Assembly: GCA_007922225.1 (NCBI GenBank)
Contig: ML679966.1
Coordinates: 58,052,148 to 58,116,147 of the forward strand
Direction of reading: 5' to 3'
DNA length: 64,000 nt
From: Emydura subglobosa
Lineage: Eukaryota; Chordata; Testudines; Chelidae
Part shown: positions 37,740-52,632 of the stretch, one piece after another
Position numbering within the stretch: the stretch's first letter is position 1
How the letters are laid out: the number at the start of each line of letters is the position of its first letter
Notes under the pieces: generated by a model
The model's input: the letters and a program-made list of their open reading frames with translations, nothing else
Databases searched by the model: none
What the model was told of the DNA's origin: nothing
Program-made: the position numbers and the translations under genes

Positions 37740-39461
37740 CAGTTAAATCAACTATTTTAATCATGATTTAAATCATCAAGCAGGAAACTTTGATTTAAAT
37801 AATTGATTTTAATCTTGTTTTGCATATATACTTTTAAATTATATTCCTAAAGAAAGTTACCAACCAATGAGAATCAACTTATTAAAACATGTTGATTTGC
37901 AACTAAATATAGCTTTAAACTAAATTTGTTTTTCTTCTTGCAAACCAAGTGGATATGCTGTATCTATACACTCATTTGAGTAATTCTATATCTCAGCAAA
38001 CATTTATTCATATGCTTAAAATTTACATGTTTTTATTATGTTAGAAATTGGTGAATGATGCATTTCTTATTTACTAGGTGATTTTTTATATTCATACTTG
38101 GCTAAATTCTATTTGGATGGAAATTGGAATTCAATTGAAAATGCACAAAAACAGGTTTCTTATTTTTATTTTTAAGTTAAATAAAACTACCTTTATGTTT
38201 TTTGTAAATGTAACTGATTTTTTTTTCTGGTCACCATGACCTTCAAGATAGTAGAACTTGTAAACTTTAGAAATTTTGTATTAGTTTTTATTCTTGGATG
38301 AGAAGACGAGAACAAGCTTTCTTGGTTTTTTTCAACTCCCAAATAGTTTCTTAATGTTAGAACTTCTATGCTGAGCAGAATAGTTCCAAAAGCTTTTACA
38401 ATGAAATCAATGTACAAAGGACCCTTCCACCCCCAGTTTCATTCCCCCACTGATATCTGTCACCAGGACCAACTACTCATGTAACAGAATCACCAGCAGC
38501 AATCAGATAAATCAAATAACATTTATTGGGAAACAGCAGGAAAATAGCTCAGTGGTTTTAAAGAGTATATATAGGCAATGAAGCCAAGGCCCAAATGATA
38601 ACCCTGGGAAACAACAAATAAATCAGTACATTGCCACTGATGCCTTTAATACAGGTAAGAACCACAAGGACAGGTAAGGAACAGGACAACGATGGAACAG
38701 GACACCAGAGGGACAGGAACAGGAATGCAATCAGGATGGATGAAGATCAGGAATGAGTGGAACATGGGTAGTCGTCTTCTTCCCAGCTTAATCTTGGTCC
38801 GATGTCGTCTTCTGTGAGATGTGAGCATGATTGTCACCAAAATGGACAGCCACAAGAACTGCCTCACACAGTCCTTATATAGAGTCCGGCTTCTAGGCAG
38901 ATTACAGGTCACATGATCTAGACACTTTCCTGCCTCTGACAAAAAATGTGCTGAAGTCCATGAAGAAGAGGAGTACAACATGGATTCCGAGTAACAATCT
39001 TGGGAACAAAATGGCTTCTGCAACAATTTATCGAACATTAACTTTAAATGAACTAGTCATTTACGTGAATGAGTTAAGTAAACTGAAATGAAGAAAATAT
39101 TCTCTACATCTGCAGAAGAGGCTATGGCTGTCAAATGCTGGTTTAGCACATCAACACAGTCTGGTTTCAGGTGCTTAGCTAGTGGCTTCCATTGGTTCAG
39201 TGCTTTGACTTTCTTTAAAACTTGTTTAAAGCAGCAAATGTACTGCCTAATCTATTTTCTTTTTATTTAATTTAAATTATCTTAATATATTATAGTAAAT
39301 TTAAAACTTAACATAGGTTATCATAATTTCAAATTTAATTTTGAATAGGTATATTTTTAAAATAAAGATGTATGTAATTTAAATTAAAAATCAAATTTAA
39401 ATTAAAAAATTCTGATTATATTTATTTGTTTTTAAAAAATCAGTGATTTTGATCTACCTAG
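37740..39461 (-). mobile_element. hAT-type DNA transposon relic, copy A (minus), split by an LTR
   Basis: Ends are rich in GATTTAAATCA-type words (left, 37757-37800) and CTAGGTAGATC (right end, minus strand), as in copy B at 58469-59594. On the minus strand around 39105-39240 the C-terminal transposase segment can be read with frame damage (LAKHLKPD, DVLNQHLTAIASS), parallel to copy B. Further minus-strand similarity to copy B lies at 38190-38350 (GGTCATGGTGACCAGAAA). The copy is dead: frames are broken and a solo LTR occupies 38355-39037. The outer ends are approximate and no 8-bp target duplication was found. Confidence 0.8.
38355..39037 (-). mobile_element. Solo LTR inserted in hAT copy A (minus)
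   Basis: 683 bp starting TGTTAGAAC and ending ATCGAACA, so with TGTT...AACA inverted termini, flanked on both sides by TTAA (38351-38354 and 39038-39041), a 4-bp target duplication typical of gammaretrovirus-like (ERV1) elements. On the minus strand it has a TATA box (CTATATAAGG near 38880) and a poly-A signal (CCAATAAATG near 38526) in U3-R-U5 order. Removing it makes the flanking hAT halves align with copy B. The 130-codon minus-strand open frame starting at the LTR edge has no recognised domain. Confidence 0.85.
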
Positions 39462-40455
39462 TATTTGGTCAATACAGCATTAACACTTTATTATACTGTG
39501 GGACATTATTTGTAGGTTTTTGAGTACTAAAATTTACACTTTTCCCTAGCTTTTTGGAAACTTTACTTTCTCTTTTCAGGTTTCACCTCTTCCCTTGAGA
39601 ATTTTAGATTAAGTAGGAAAAGTCTTCTTCTGGATATTCATGTTTCTGGGACATTTTTTCTAACACAGTCCTGAGTTCTTTTAGTATTTTTAAGTTGATT
39701 TAAACTGGGATTTTACCCACATTGTCTGCAACCACTGTAAATTGTTCCATTAGAGCAAATGTTTGCACATAGTATCCAAGTAGGGTGGGTTTTTTTTGAT
39801 TTTTTTTTTTTTGTAGTCTCATCAAAATACTATTTTGTTGTTGGTTTTTTTTTTAAATATGTATACAAATATATATACAAATAATTCTGACCTCAACAAT
39901 AAATCTGTTAAAATCAACTTATCAGTTGCCTGCCATAACCTTACTTTCTTGAGTTAAACTGTTTCTAAACAAAGGTGGACTAGATATAAAGAAATAAAAC
40001 TACACTTTACAAATCTCCTGTTTCAGAGCCTTATCTTAGACTTCCCAAACACATTTTATTTCCCTCTTATGTGTTCCCAAATACATCAGCATATTTTATT
40101 CATTCAGCTCCATTTATGTTCTGACTTAGCAGGAAATGAACATGCCTCAGTGGCTATTATAATTCTATGTTGGTGAATAAACTGATCTGTTTTGGTTCAA
40201 ATGCAGATGCTGGCTTGGCAGTTAAATAACTTTTGTGGATCTACTTTTGGACCCAGTCTGCCATATTTGTTATAACCTTATCTTGGATATTTATTTCATG
40301 TTAAATGCTTCTCTTCCGACTAGGTGATACTTGTCTGTCACTTTAATCGAAATGTCATGCTGACCTTTTATTTGGAACAGTTTAAACTTCCAACAGTCTT
40401 TTGAAAGTTCTTTTCCCTTTCATTCAAATCAGAATCCTTAAATCACTATGGTGTG
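39462..40455. other. Intron 5' of the FSTL5 exon
   Basis: AT-rich with T-runs at 39790-39812 and near 39847. No repeat family or exon identified. Confidence 0.4.
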
Positions 40456-43747
<3,292 letters not shown>

Positions 43748-43820
43748 GGTGAAATCTTGAACCCAGTGAAGTCCATGGGATTTTTTTCCAATGACTTCAC
43801 TGGGTTCAGAATTTCATTCC
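43748..43820. repeat. Small palindromic interspersed element
   Basis: Two 26-27 bp arms, GGTGAAATCTTGAACCCAG... and ...CTGGGTTCAGAATTTCATTCC, are inverted repeats with GACTTCACTGGGTTCA shared apart from a few changes, around a T-rich loop. The best-preserved foldback element of its kind in the window. Confidence 0.9.
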
Positions 43821-44082
43821 ATATAACTAAATCACCCACCATAAATGCCAGTTTTGTGTCATAATACATAAATGGAAAAGTGGAGTCAGACATAGGTCAG
43901 GGCCTCCTTATATCCAATCCTGAAAGTTTAATCTGGGTATCGAATTGCTATTTTGTTGAAACATAAATTAGCCCCACTTCTGGGAGTGTACAGGATACAT
44001 ACCTGAGGCAGTTAATGGTGAAAGATACTGCTAGGTGATCAAGTGTCATTGGTGCTATTTTCTTTAAACTCTGAGGACATAG

Positions 44083-44952
44083 AGTCATAGAATCATAGAG
44101 TTGGAAGGGACCTCAGGAGGTCATCTAGTCCAACCTTCTGCTCAAAGCAGGACTAACCTCAGCTAAATAATCCCAGCGAGGATTTTATCAAGCTGCATCT
44201 TAAAAACCTCTAAAGATGGAGATTCTACCACCTCTCTAGGTAACCCATTCCAGTGCTTCCCCACCCTCCTAGTGAAAAACTTTTTCCTAATGTCCAACCT
44301 AGATCTCCCCCACTGCAATTTGAGACCATTGCTCCTTGTTCTGTAATCTGCCACCACTGAGAACAGCCTAGCTCCATCCTCCCTAGAACCCCCTTTCAAG
44401 TAGTTAAAGGCTGGTATCAAATCTCCCCTCATTCTTCTCTTCTGTAGACTAAACAAGTCTAATTCCATCAGCCTCTCTTCATAAGTCTTGTGCTCCACCC
44501 CCCTTATCATTTTTGTTTCCCTCCGTTGGACTCTCTCCAACTTGTCCACATCCTTTTTGTAGTGGGGGGCCCAAAACTGGACACACTACTCCAAATGCGG
44601 CCTCACCAATGCTGAACAGAGGGGAATAATCACTTCCCGCAATCTGCTGGCAATGCTTCTACTAATGCAGCCCAATATGCTATTAGCCTTCTTGCCAACC
44701 AGGGCACACTGCTGACTCATATCCAGCTTCTTATCCACTGTAACCCTCAGGTCCTTTTCTGCAGAACTGTTGCCTAGCTCATCGGTCCCCAGTCTGTATC
44801 TGTGTATGGGATTCTTCCGTCCAAAGTGCAGGACTCTGCACTTGTCCTTGTTAAACCTCATCAGATTTCTTTTGGCCTAATCCTCCAGTTTGCTTAGGTC
44901 CTTCTGTATCTTATCCCTACCTTCCAGGGTATCTACCATTCCCCCTAGGTTA
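44083..44952 (-). mobile_element. CR1-clade LINE, 5'-truncated, with target duplication (minus)
   Basis: The 3' tail begins GTCATAGAATCATAGAGTTGG on the + strand. Minus-strand frames at 44163-44549 (128 codons) and 44586-44861 (91 codons) encode the C-terminal part of a CR1 reverse transcriptase: [48 protein letters not shown] and [20 protein letters not shown]. The two frames are separated by stops. The direct repeat GACATAGA flanks it (44076-44083 and 44953-44960), consistent with a 7-8 bp target duplication. It is younger-looking than the 1571 copy. Confidence 0.93.
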
Positions 44953-47900
44953 GACATAGACACACAGTATTTTTTCTATGTTTTGTCAAGAGATGAACAT
45001 TTAATTTTTATAAGATATTTTTACTAATTACTATTCTGTTGTACCAGAATGCAGTTTAAACAGATAAATCTGTATTCATGGTCTTTGTGTACATTACCAC
45101 AGATATTGTCACATCCTGAATACCAAATAGACTTATTGGTAGCAGCAAAGTAGCAATTCTAGGAGTGCTAACTATTCCTGAGCTCTTCTTATGGTTCATA
45201 TGATTACTGTTGGTGTAAATAATCCATTGTGCTCCTGATATTTCTCCCATTTAAACTACTGGGACTTGTGAATAATCAGCAACTGTCCGAATGTGAATTA
45301 ATGATGTCTATGCAGACTTTACATGACTCATAAAGTAATACATTTGTGCCATGACCCATTATAGAATTGATAAGCTCTGGGCATTTTATCAATGTGTTAA
45401 TAAACATTTGGAGTATCTTAGCAAAATGTAGGTTAATAGCATTAAGTTCAGATTTGCGTTTATCTTTCAATCATATTTCTTGTATTCCTTGACTAGGAGT
45501 TATTTTTCTACAGTGTGATATGATATATCTCCAATCAATCATCCCACTATCAAAAATAATTCCTAGTCAAGGAAAGCAATAAATATTAGGGGGAAATAGT
45601 AAACACATTTTACATTTAATGCTTAATATGTATTGTTTTTAATACTTCATTTTAATTGGCTTTACTCATTTTGGATCTGATTTTTATCCCTCCCAATTTT
45701 CTTTTATTTATTCATTTGACCTTTTTTATTGAGTTTTCTACTGTCTGCTTTTACTGCTCTCTACCCTCTCATCTCTTTACCTACTCGCTACCAGAAATAG
45801 CATTTTTCTTTCCTTACAACATCTGCTCATTCTTCTAATGTTGTTATATTTATACTACAACTAGTCACATAACTAGCCCATTACAAAAGATTAAGTTTTG
45901 CTAATATAGCTCAGTTGGTTGTTCTCAGTTTGATGTTCTCAGTATAGCTTCTAGGCATCCCAGCTATTTCTGAAGTACCTGGATGGAAGGAGAAATGTGG
46001 TTCCTTTTTAGAAATGTGACCAGGGTGGTCTAACTTGCAAGGAGAAAACAATTTCTCTTTTCTCAAAAACAACTTTATAGATTTTTTGGAGTTAAGCTTC
46101 TACAAATACACCTCTGAAGATTAATCATCCTGCTGTGTCCTGCACTGTGAGGGAAAGAACTGTGCATGGATTCCACTATTTTCTTCCACAGGGAAGTATC
46201 AGACGCCTGAGAGAGACACTTATTCTACCTGTAGTTGCAAAGGCATGTTCCTTCTTGCCCTCTCTCCCCATTTTCTTTCCCCAAAGCCCAGCAGTGAATC
46301 CATGAGAAGTTAATATGCCAGAGACAATGCTCCCTTCCATAGTGTAGTATTGTATTTCATTAAAGGTTCCAAGCATAGCCTCTATGAAGGAAGCCTAAAG
46401 GGGACAGCAGTTGATATAAAAAAACACTGCAAAAGTGCAGGGCTTTCACAGAGAAAGCTTCCTTGAGATACCCTAGAATCTATGGATTATGGGAGTAAAG
46501 CCTCCCTATCTCTGCTCCCCCGTTAGAACTGCAAGGAAGAAACGTGCCCTCACTCTACTGAATGGTTTGGAGAAAGCTCTTAGGAGGACCTAGTGGAGTA
46601 CTCCTTGACCATGGACCTTTCCTGCAGAATGAGGTGATCAGGCCCCTGTTTTATCACATTGTATGGATGATTGGAGAGTGATTTTCTAGATATTTGTGGC
46701 TGCTGGCAATGTTCCCAGATATGGTTATCCTTTGTGCCCAGCAGAATTTTGTATTCTGTATTTATTTTGTATTCAGATTAGAATTTCTGTCTAGCTAGAT
46801 AAAAATACAGTATTGTTTCAGAGTGATCTGGTTTCTGGATAGCTAATTTTAAAACACATTCTTTTAGATTTCCCTTTGTAAATAATGGTCAGTCAACCAG
46901 CAATGCAATTAATTTCCACAAATTCCACTTGGTGCACTATCTTCAGTATGTGTTCCCAACAGGCTGTATGAAGTTCATTTTAACAAACTAGTTGTTACTT
47001 TTCCTCATATATTATTTTATTGATAGACTAAAACTTGTCTCTTGCCTAGCTCCTATACTTTTTTATTTATTATAGTTTTTAAAGTAGTCATACTTGATTA
47101 ATAATTATTCACCAAAGTTGGCATTCTATTTTATCTGCACTGAGTTGTCCTTTATCTCTTAGGTTTTATTTCTTCTAAGTCTTGAGTATTTGTTTTTTCT
47201 CCTCTTTCTTTACTGGATCAAATACCAATACTGTTGGTTTGGTTGGATCTTTAGAATTAAACATCAAAACAATTATGTTTATTTTAAATTCTCACTGATA
47301 CAACTTCCTATTATTTAATAATACATATGCCTTTCAGGGTTTTTTAGTCCTTACTGTTCATACAAGATGGTTATATTTTTTTTATTTATGTTTTTATGTG
47401 AAAAGTATTTTATTTTGACCAGTGTTATCCCTATATTTACCAGCCCTTTTCCACAAACACTTTTTTCCATCTCTTCTTTTCACCTTTATCCACAATGAGC
47501 TGTATTTAAATAAATGGTGGTATTACTTACATGATCCATTAGCATTCAAGGAGTCTTGTAGAATTGGGCTTTTTTTATATTGTAACACCCCATTTGCTTT
47601 CATCTGTTTGAACATTAAGAGGACTTCATAAATTTATATTTTAATATTGTTTATTATACTGTTCAGTGCTATAGAGTAAGTGCTATGGGTCTAGGTACTC
47701 TGCTGCTCATAGATCTACTCAGGATAGGAGAGAAAGCACTGGGGTACTACTTACAGTTCCCCAATTATTTTGGTGGCTAGCTAGTTACATCAGCCATGTG
47801 TCCATTGGGGATTCTGCCTTGCTAGAAGAATTCCCTGCTTGGGAGATACATGGGCTTTCCACTTTCTTTGTGCCACAGGGTTATTTCAGAAGCAGCATGT

Positions 47901-48104
47901 GCCTGAACTTATGCTTGTTGATATCAATGGGAATCTTACTATTGATTTCAATGGGGGAAAAATCAAGCTGAGGGGCCAAACTGATCAGGACACACAGATT
48001 AATGAAGACAAATAGGGGTAGTTTTTAGTGGCAGTCTTCAACTTTAGTAATTTAACACTAGGGTGCTACCTACCTTGTCTCTCCCAACTCTCCTGTAGCA
48101 GACA
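44953..48104. other. Intron, nothing coding
   Basis: AT-rich, with a decayed palindromic-family piece at about 47890-47970 (TGATATCAATGGGAATC, TTGATTTCAATGGG). GC-richer stretch at 46150-46660 not identified. No exon seen. Confidence 0.35.
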
Positions 48105-50402
48105 TTTAAGTGGGTTAAGAGATCAGAAGAGTAAGGACAATAAGGAGTTTTTTAAAATGCATTAGGAACAAAAAGAATCCTGGCAATTATATAGGCCACT
48201 CATTAGATGGAAATGGTAGAATTATCAATAACCGTGCAGCAGAGGCAAAAGTGTTCAGTAAATATTTCTGTTCGGTATTTGGGGATAAATAAAGATGATA
48301 TAGTCTCATCAAAAAATGAAGGTAACTCTTTCCATTCCATTAATCTCTCTGGAGGATGTTAAACTGAAGGTACTAAAGGTAGATATTTTTAAATGAGTGA
48401 GTTTGGATAACTTACATCCAATAGTTTTAAAAGAGCTGTCTGAGGAGCTCACTAGACCATTAATATTGACTTTCAGTAAGTCTTGGAGAGCAAGGCAAGT
48501 TCCAGAAGACTGGAAAAAAAAGCTATTTGAAAGAAAGCTAATGCTGTGCCAATTTTTAAAGAGGGTAAATCAGATGACCCGAGTAATTACATGCCTGTCA
48601 GCCTGATATTGATCCTGGGCAAGATTATGGAGCTGATATAGGACTTGATTAATAAAGAATTAAAATGTACTGTATTTACTTCAAATCAAGAGAAGTTTAT
48701 GGAAAATAGATGCCGTCAAACTAACTTCATATCTTTGTTTTGTTGAGATTACAAGTTTGGTAGCTAAAGGTAATAGTGTTAATGTAATATACTTAGACTT
48801 CTGTAAGGCATTTGACTTGCTATCACATGGCATTTTGATTAAAATACTAGAGCAATATAAAATAACGTGGCACACATTAAATAGATTAAAAACTGGCTAA
48901 CTAGTAGGTCTCAAAATGTGATTGTAAATGGGGAATCATCATCAAAGTGGAGACTTCGGGGGAGTGGTAAACAAAAAAGAGGACAGGTCAGTGATTCAGA
49001 GTGATCTAGACTTCTTGGTAAACTGGGAAAAAGAAAATACTATGTGTCAGGTTAAGATTTTGTCACAGTTACAACTAGTAGAAGTCTGGGGCAGGATACG
49101 GGCAATAAACAAAAGTTCACAAACCTGTCCCTGACTTTTACTAAAAACAACAGTGACAAAATGTGGCTGACTGGGGCAATGAGAGGGGATGATGTGGGAC
49201 GGGTAAGAACTTGCTGCAGCTGACAGCTTTGGGACCCTTGCATGGCTCAGAACACCAGAAAGGGCTGGGATCTTCGGGTCTGTGGGGCCCCTGCCACCCA
49301 TGGGACTTAGAGCTGGGGGGATCCTCACAGCAGCTCAGAGCTCTGGGTCTATCGCCCAGCCTCTCATGGCAGAAGGTTGCTGCAGGTGTCCCTGCCACCT
49401 GCAATGGCTAGGAACTGCGGGGGTGTCCCCACTGACAGCGAAGGCAGGGAGCTCTGGACCTCACTTTGGCAGCAGGGAACTCCGGATCCCCCAGGGGTGA
49501 ACTCGGAGCTGTGGGTCACTCCGTTCCCTGCAACAGCTGGGAGCTCCAAGTTCCCTCGCTGCTCGCAGCGGCAGGGAACTCCAGGCCCCTCCGCCACCCT
49601 TGAGAGCTCCAGCCCCCTTACCCCAGGGCTGAAGCAGTAAATGTCTCAGCGGTTTCTGGCAGTCATGGAATTCGTGACATAATCTTATCCTTAAATATGT
49701 GTTTTAATACAGCTAAATGTAATTGTATACATCTAGGAACAAATACTTGCAGGGTGGCGGACTTTATCCTGGGAAGCAGCAACTCTGAAAAAAGATTCAA
49801 GTGTCATGGTGCATAATCAACTGAACATGAGCTGCCAGTGAGACACTGTAGCCAAGAGGGCTAATGCAATCCTTGAATGTATAAAGAGGGGAATCTTGAG
49901 TAGGAATAGAAAAGTTATTTTATCTCTATATTTGGCACTGGTGCAGCTGCTGTAGGAATAATGTGCCAATTCTGGTGTTCACAATTCAAGAGGGATATTG
50001 TCAAGAAGGATATTGACAATTTGGAGATGGTTCAGAAAAGAGCTATGAGAATCATTAAGGATTAGAAAATCTGCCTTATATTGATAGGCTCAAAGAGCTC
50101 AATCAAGTACCTACCTGGGCAACAAATATTTGGCAGTGAGCTCTTCAGTGTAGCAGAGGAAGGTATAACACAATCCAATGGCTGCAAGTTGAAGCTAGAC
50201 AAATTCAGACTGAAAATAAGGCGTGCATTTTTAATGGTGGGAGTAATTAACCATTGGAACAATTTACTAAGGGTTGTGGTGGATTCTCCATCACTGGCAA
50301 TTTTTAAAGCAAGATTGGATGTTTTTCTAACAGATATACTCTAGGAGTTATTCTGGGGAAGTTCTATGGCCTGTGTATACAGGAAGTCAGACCAGATGAT
50401 CA
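48105..50402 (+). mobile_element. Large CR1-clade LINE (plus), interrupted by a TIR transposon
   Basis: Before the interruption, 48397-48606 reads LHPIVLKELSEELTRPLILTF and ARQVPEDWKKK, the CR1 segment upstream of reverse transcriptase; 48780-48830 holds VIYLDFCKAFDLLSH-like palm sequence in a broken frame. After the interruption, 50081-50344 reads GCKLKLDKFRLKIRRAF, HWNNLLRVVVDSPSLAIFKA. The 3' end reads AGACCAGATGATCAC and stops short of the usual tail. Stops and indels make it non-functional. The 5' limit is approximate. A GC-rich transposon occupies 49048-49694. Confidence 0.9.
49048..49694. mobile_element. GC-rich non-autonomous TIR transposon nested in CR1
   Basis: About 647 bp. Left end CAGGTTAAGATTTTGTCAC pairs with the right end GTGACATAATCTTATCCTT (16 of 19 positions as inverted repeats). 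Flanking CTATGTGT (49040-49047) and ATATGTGT (49695-49702) look like an 8-bp target duplication with one change, pointing to hAT. The interior is much richer in GC than the surroundings and is built from degenerate units around GGGAGCTC(T)GG, CCCCTGCCAC and CAGCAGGGAACTCC. Many overlapping open frames on both strands (49047-49640) are composition artefacts. Confidence 0.82.
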
Positions 50403-50475
50403 CAGATTCCAAGGCCAGAAGAGACAATTATGAAGTGTGGAGTTACAGGGCTCCCCCTGTGTAACATATTATACA
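50403..50475 (-). mobile_element. CR1 3'-tail fragment in opposite orientation (minus)
   Basis: GATTCCAAGGCCAGAAGAGAC is the reverse complement of the CR1 terminus GTC(C)CTTCTGGCCTTGGAATC. It starts exactly where the plus-strand CR1 stops, so two CR1 3' ends meet tail to tail, or the last 30 bp were inverted. Confidence 0.65.
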
Positions 50476-52299
50476 GAGTAGACTCCCTTCAGCCTACCCA
50501 AAGGATTCCGCTTACTTTTGCAAAACCTCTTACCTTCCCACTCACGAGGGAGACCTCAGTGAGCAAAATCTTCAGGTCTCCCTTTCTCCCATAGGTGCAA
50601 GGACCACCAATGAAATTTGAGGTGTCTATTACTTCTGGAAGCTGGTCTTTTTTCCCTTTATCTCTACTGAATTGCAGCCACAAGTTGATTAATTAAATAC
50701 CCTACAAATTCCTAATACATATTTTTAGGTCCTCCTCTTTGATCTAATTGTGTCTCCATGATGCTGTGTGTAAGGTGAAAAATCTAACGGGGCTTCTGTC
50801 AATTTGTCCCCAATGGAAAAAATTCCCTCCTGACCCCAAAACAAGCAAATATCCTAAAAAACTCAGCTCTTGTACTACAATTACAAGGAGTGTGGGGCAG
50901 CTAAAAAGAGAGAGAGGCTCCAAAAGACCCTGTCAAAAGTTTAAATTAATTGGGTGGGGGGAAACTGGCCAGTCAGATCCTGTCTCCATCTGGCTAGTTA
51001 GTGAGAGGGGGAGAGCCATGGAGAAGGAAAGTCCCACCCCTGCGTTCTCTAGCTTCCACATCTCTTTCAGGAGCTGCTCACCACACTATAGGTCCAGTTA
51101 AGTCTCTGACCTGTTGAGCTGAGTGCATGGCATTCCGCTCTCAGGTTTACATCAGAATAACCGAGAGCAGAGTCTGGTCCGTTGTCTTCCAGATTCTGAC
51201 ATGAGGAGTGCAGCTCCACATCGTCCCCAGTGAATAGATGGGTGACAACTTCTGGTATATCAATTTAGGGTCTAATTTTTTGTTTTTCACTAATTCTAAT
51301 TTTACATCCAACTGTCTCTTCTTTTAAACACATCTGAATAAGCTGGAGTTGTTAATTTTTGTATGTCTTTTATAATTCCAAATTGAAAGGCCCTGTGGCA
51401 TTGAAAGGTTGTTATGTAAGATGTATACCCAGTCCCCACTGCCCTGAAGGCATCTTCAGGAGAATAACCTGAGGCAACCTAGCTGGAAGGAGATACACAA
51501 TAAATGTTTTATATGAACTGCTAACAAAATGAGAAATTGTTATCTTGCACATCACTCTGAGCATTTTAAACATTTTCTTACCCTTACATATATCTGTTTT
51601 GTTAGCTGTTATGCTCACAAAATGAAAGGGTCGTTGTCAACTTGACTTTTTTTAACTATATTTTTTTAATTGGTTTACTACCATGGCACTGCTGAGCACA
51701 CTTTCTAAACCACCCTTTTAAAAAACAGTTAAAAGGCATTTTCTCATCCCTGCTTGTTTAGAAGGGTCTTTTGAGTGGAAGTACATTCTCGTCAAAACAT
51801 GCTTAGGACTTCACCTCTCCCCTTGCTCTCTCTACACACAGCTTCCTGCAGCTTGTTCCCTGTTCCATCCAGTTTCAGCTCGACTGCTGCTTTTAATAGT
51901 AAAGATGCTCCTTTTAGTGCTGGGGGAAAGGCATGCCATCCATCAACAGTGAAACTAGCCCTACACAAAGTCATGTGCTGTGGCCACAATTTATCATACT
52001 TATAGTTCTCCCTGCTGTTGCCTGAGCTTCCACTTCTTCCTCACTTAAGGAAACTTCACTCTGTGGGAGTTTTTTCAGTAATTCTCCCCTTTTGGGAATC
52101 TAGTTTGTTAATGTCAATTTCAATACAACACAAAAAATTCCACCCAGATGGCTCACCGTCTCTGGTACAGGGTTCTTCTTATTTCTGCCTCTGCTGAGGT
52201 TCTCTTCCAGCATGTTTGCTCCCCACACTCCACGCTTCCTAGCTGGCTCTCGCTCCCTAAAGATTTCAGATCCTATGCCTTAGAACTAAGGAGAGTCTC
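50476..52299. other. Intron, possibly more CR1-derived sequence
   Basis: Around 50800-50850 AAAAAATTCCCTCCTGACCC resembles a minus-strand CR1 phrase often found in sauropsids, so the tail fragment may extend with damage to about 51000. A pyrimidine-rich area follows. No exon seen. Confidence 0.35.
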
Positions 52300-52435
52300 A
52301 TATTTATTATTATAAATATACAGTATTGCTTAGCAGACCCCAGGCATGGAGCAGAACCTGGTTGTGCTAGGCACTGTACATAGACAGAAGATTAAGATGG
52401 CCCCTGTCCCCCCTCAGAGTTTACAATCTAACAGT
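52300..52435 (-). repeat. Interspersed tail repeat, copy 4 (minus)
   Basis: TTATTATTATAAATATACAG, GGTTGTGCTAGGCACTGTAC and CCCCTGTCCCCCC then GAGTTTACAATCTAAC. Same family and orientation as copies at 13741 and 16240; well preserved. Confidence 0.8.
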
Positions 52436-52632
52436 ACATCTCTCTGTGGAGAGCAGCTCCTGTTTCTTTAAGTCCCTCGCTGATCTCATACTGCCCAACA
52501 TATCTTGAAGCAGGCCTGGTTGTGAGTCATGTACTCTTATCATGCGACTCCTGAACTCATTCCCGTCACCTGTGGAAGCACCTCCCAGCCCACATAAAGG
52601 GCCAGCTCACCCTGTGACCATCTTACTGTCAC

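Noticed and set aside
38646..39038. 130-codon minus-strand open frame
   Set aside because: It lies almost wholly inside the solo LTR and starts at the LTR edge; no recognised protein motif. Treated as chance.
49047..49640. Cluster of overlapping open frames on both strands
   Set aside because: High GC and tandem-like composition of a non-autonomous transposon remove stop codons; frames overlap on both strands and none shows a domain.
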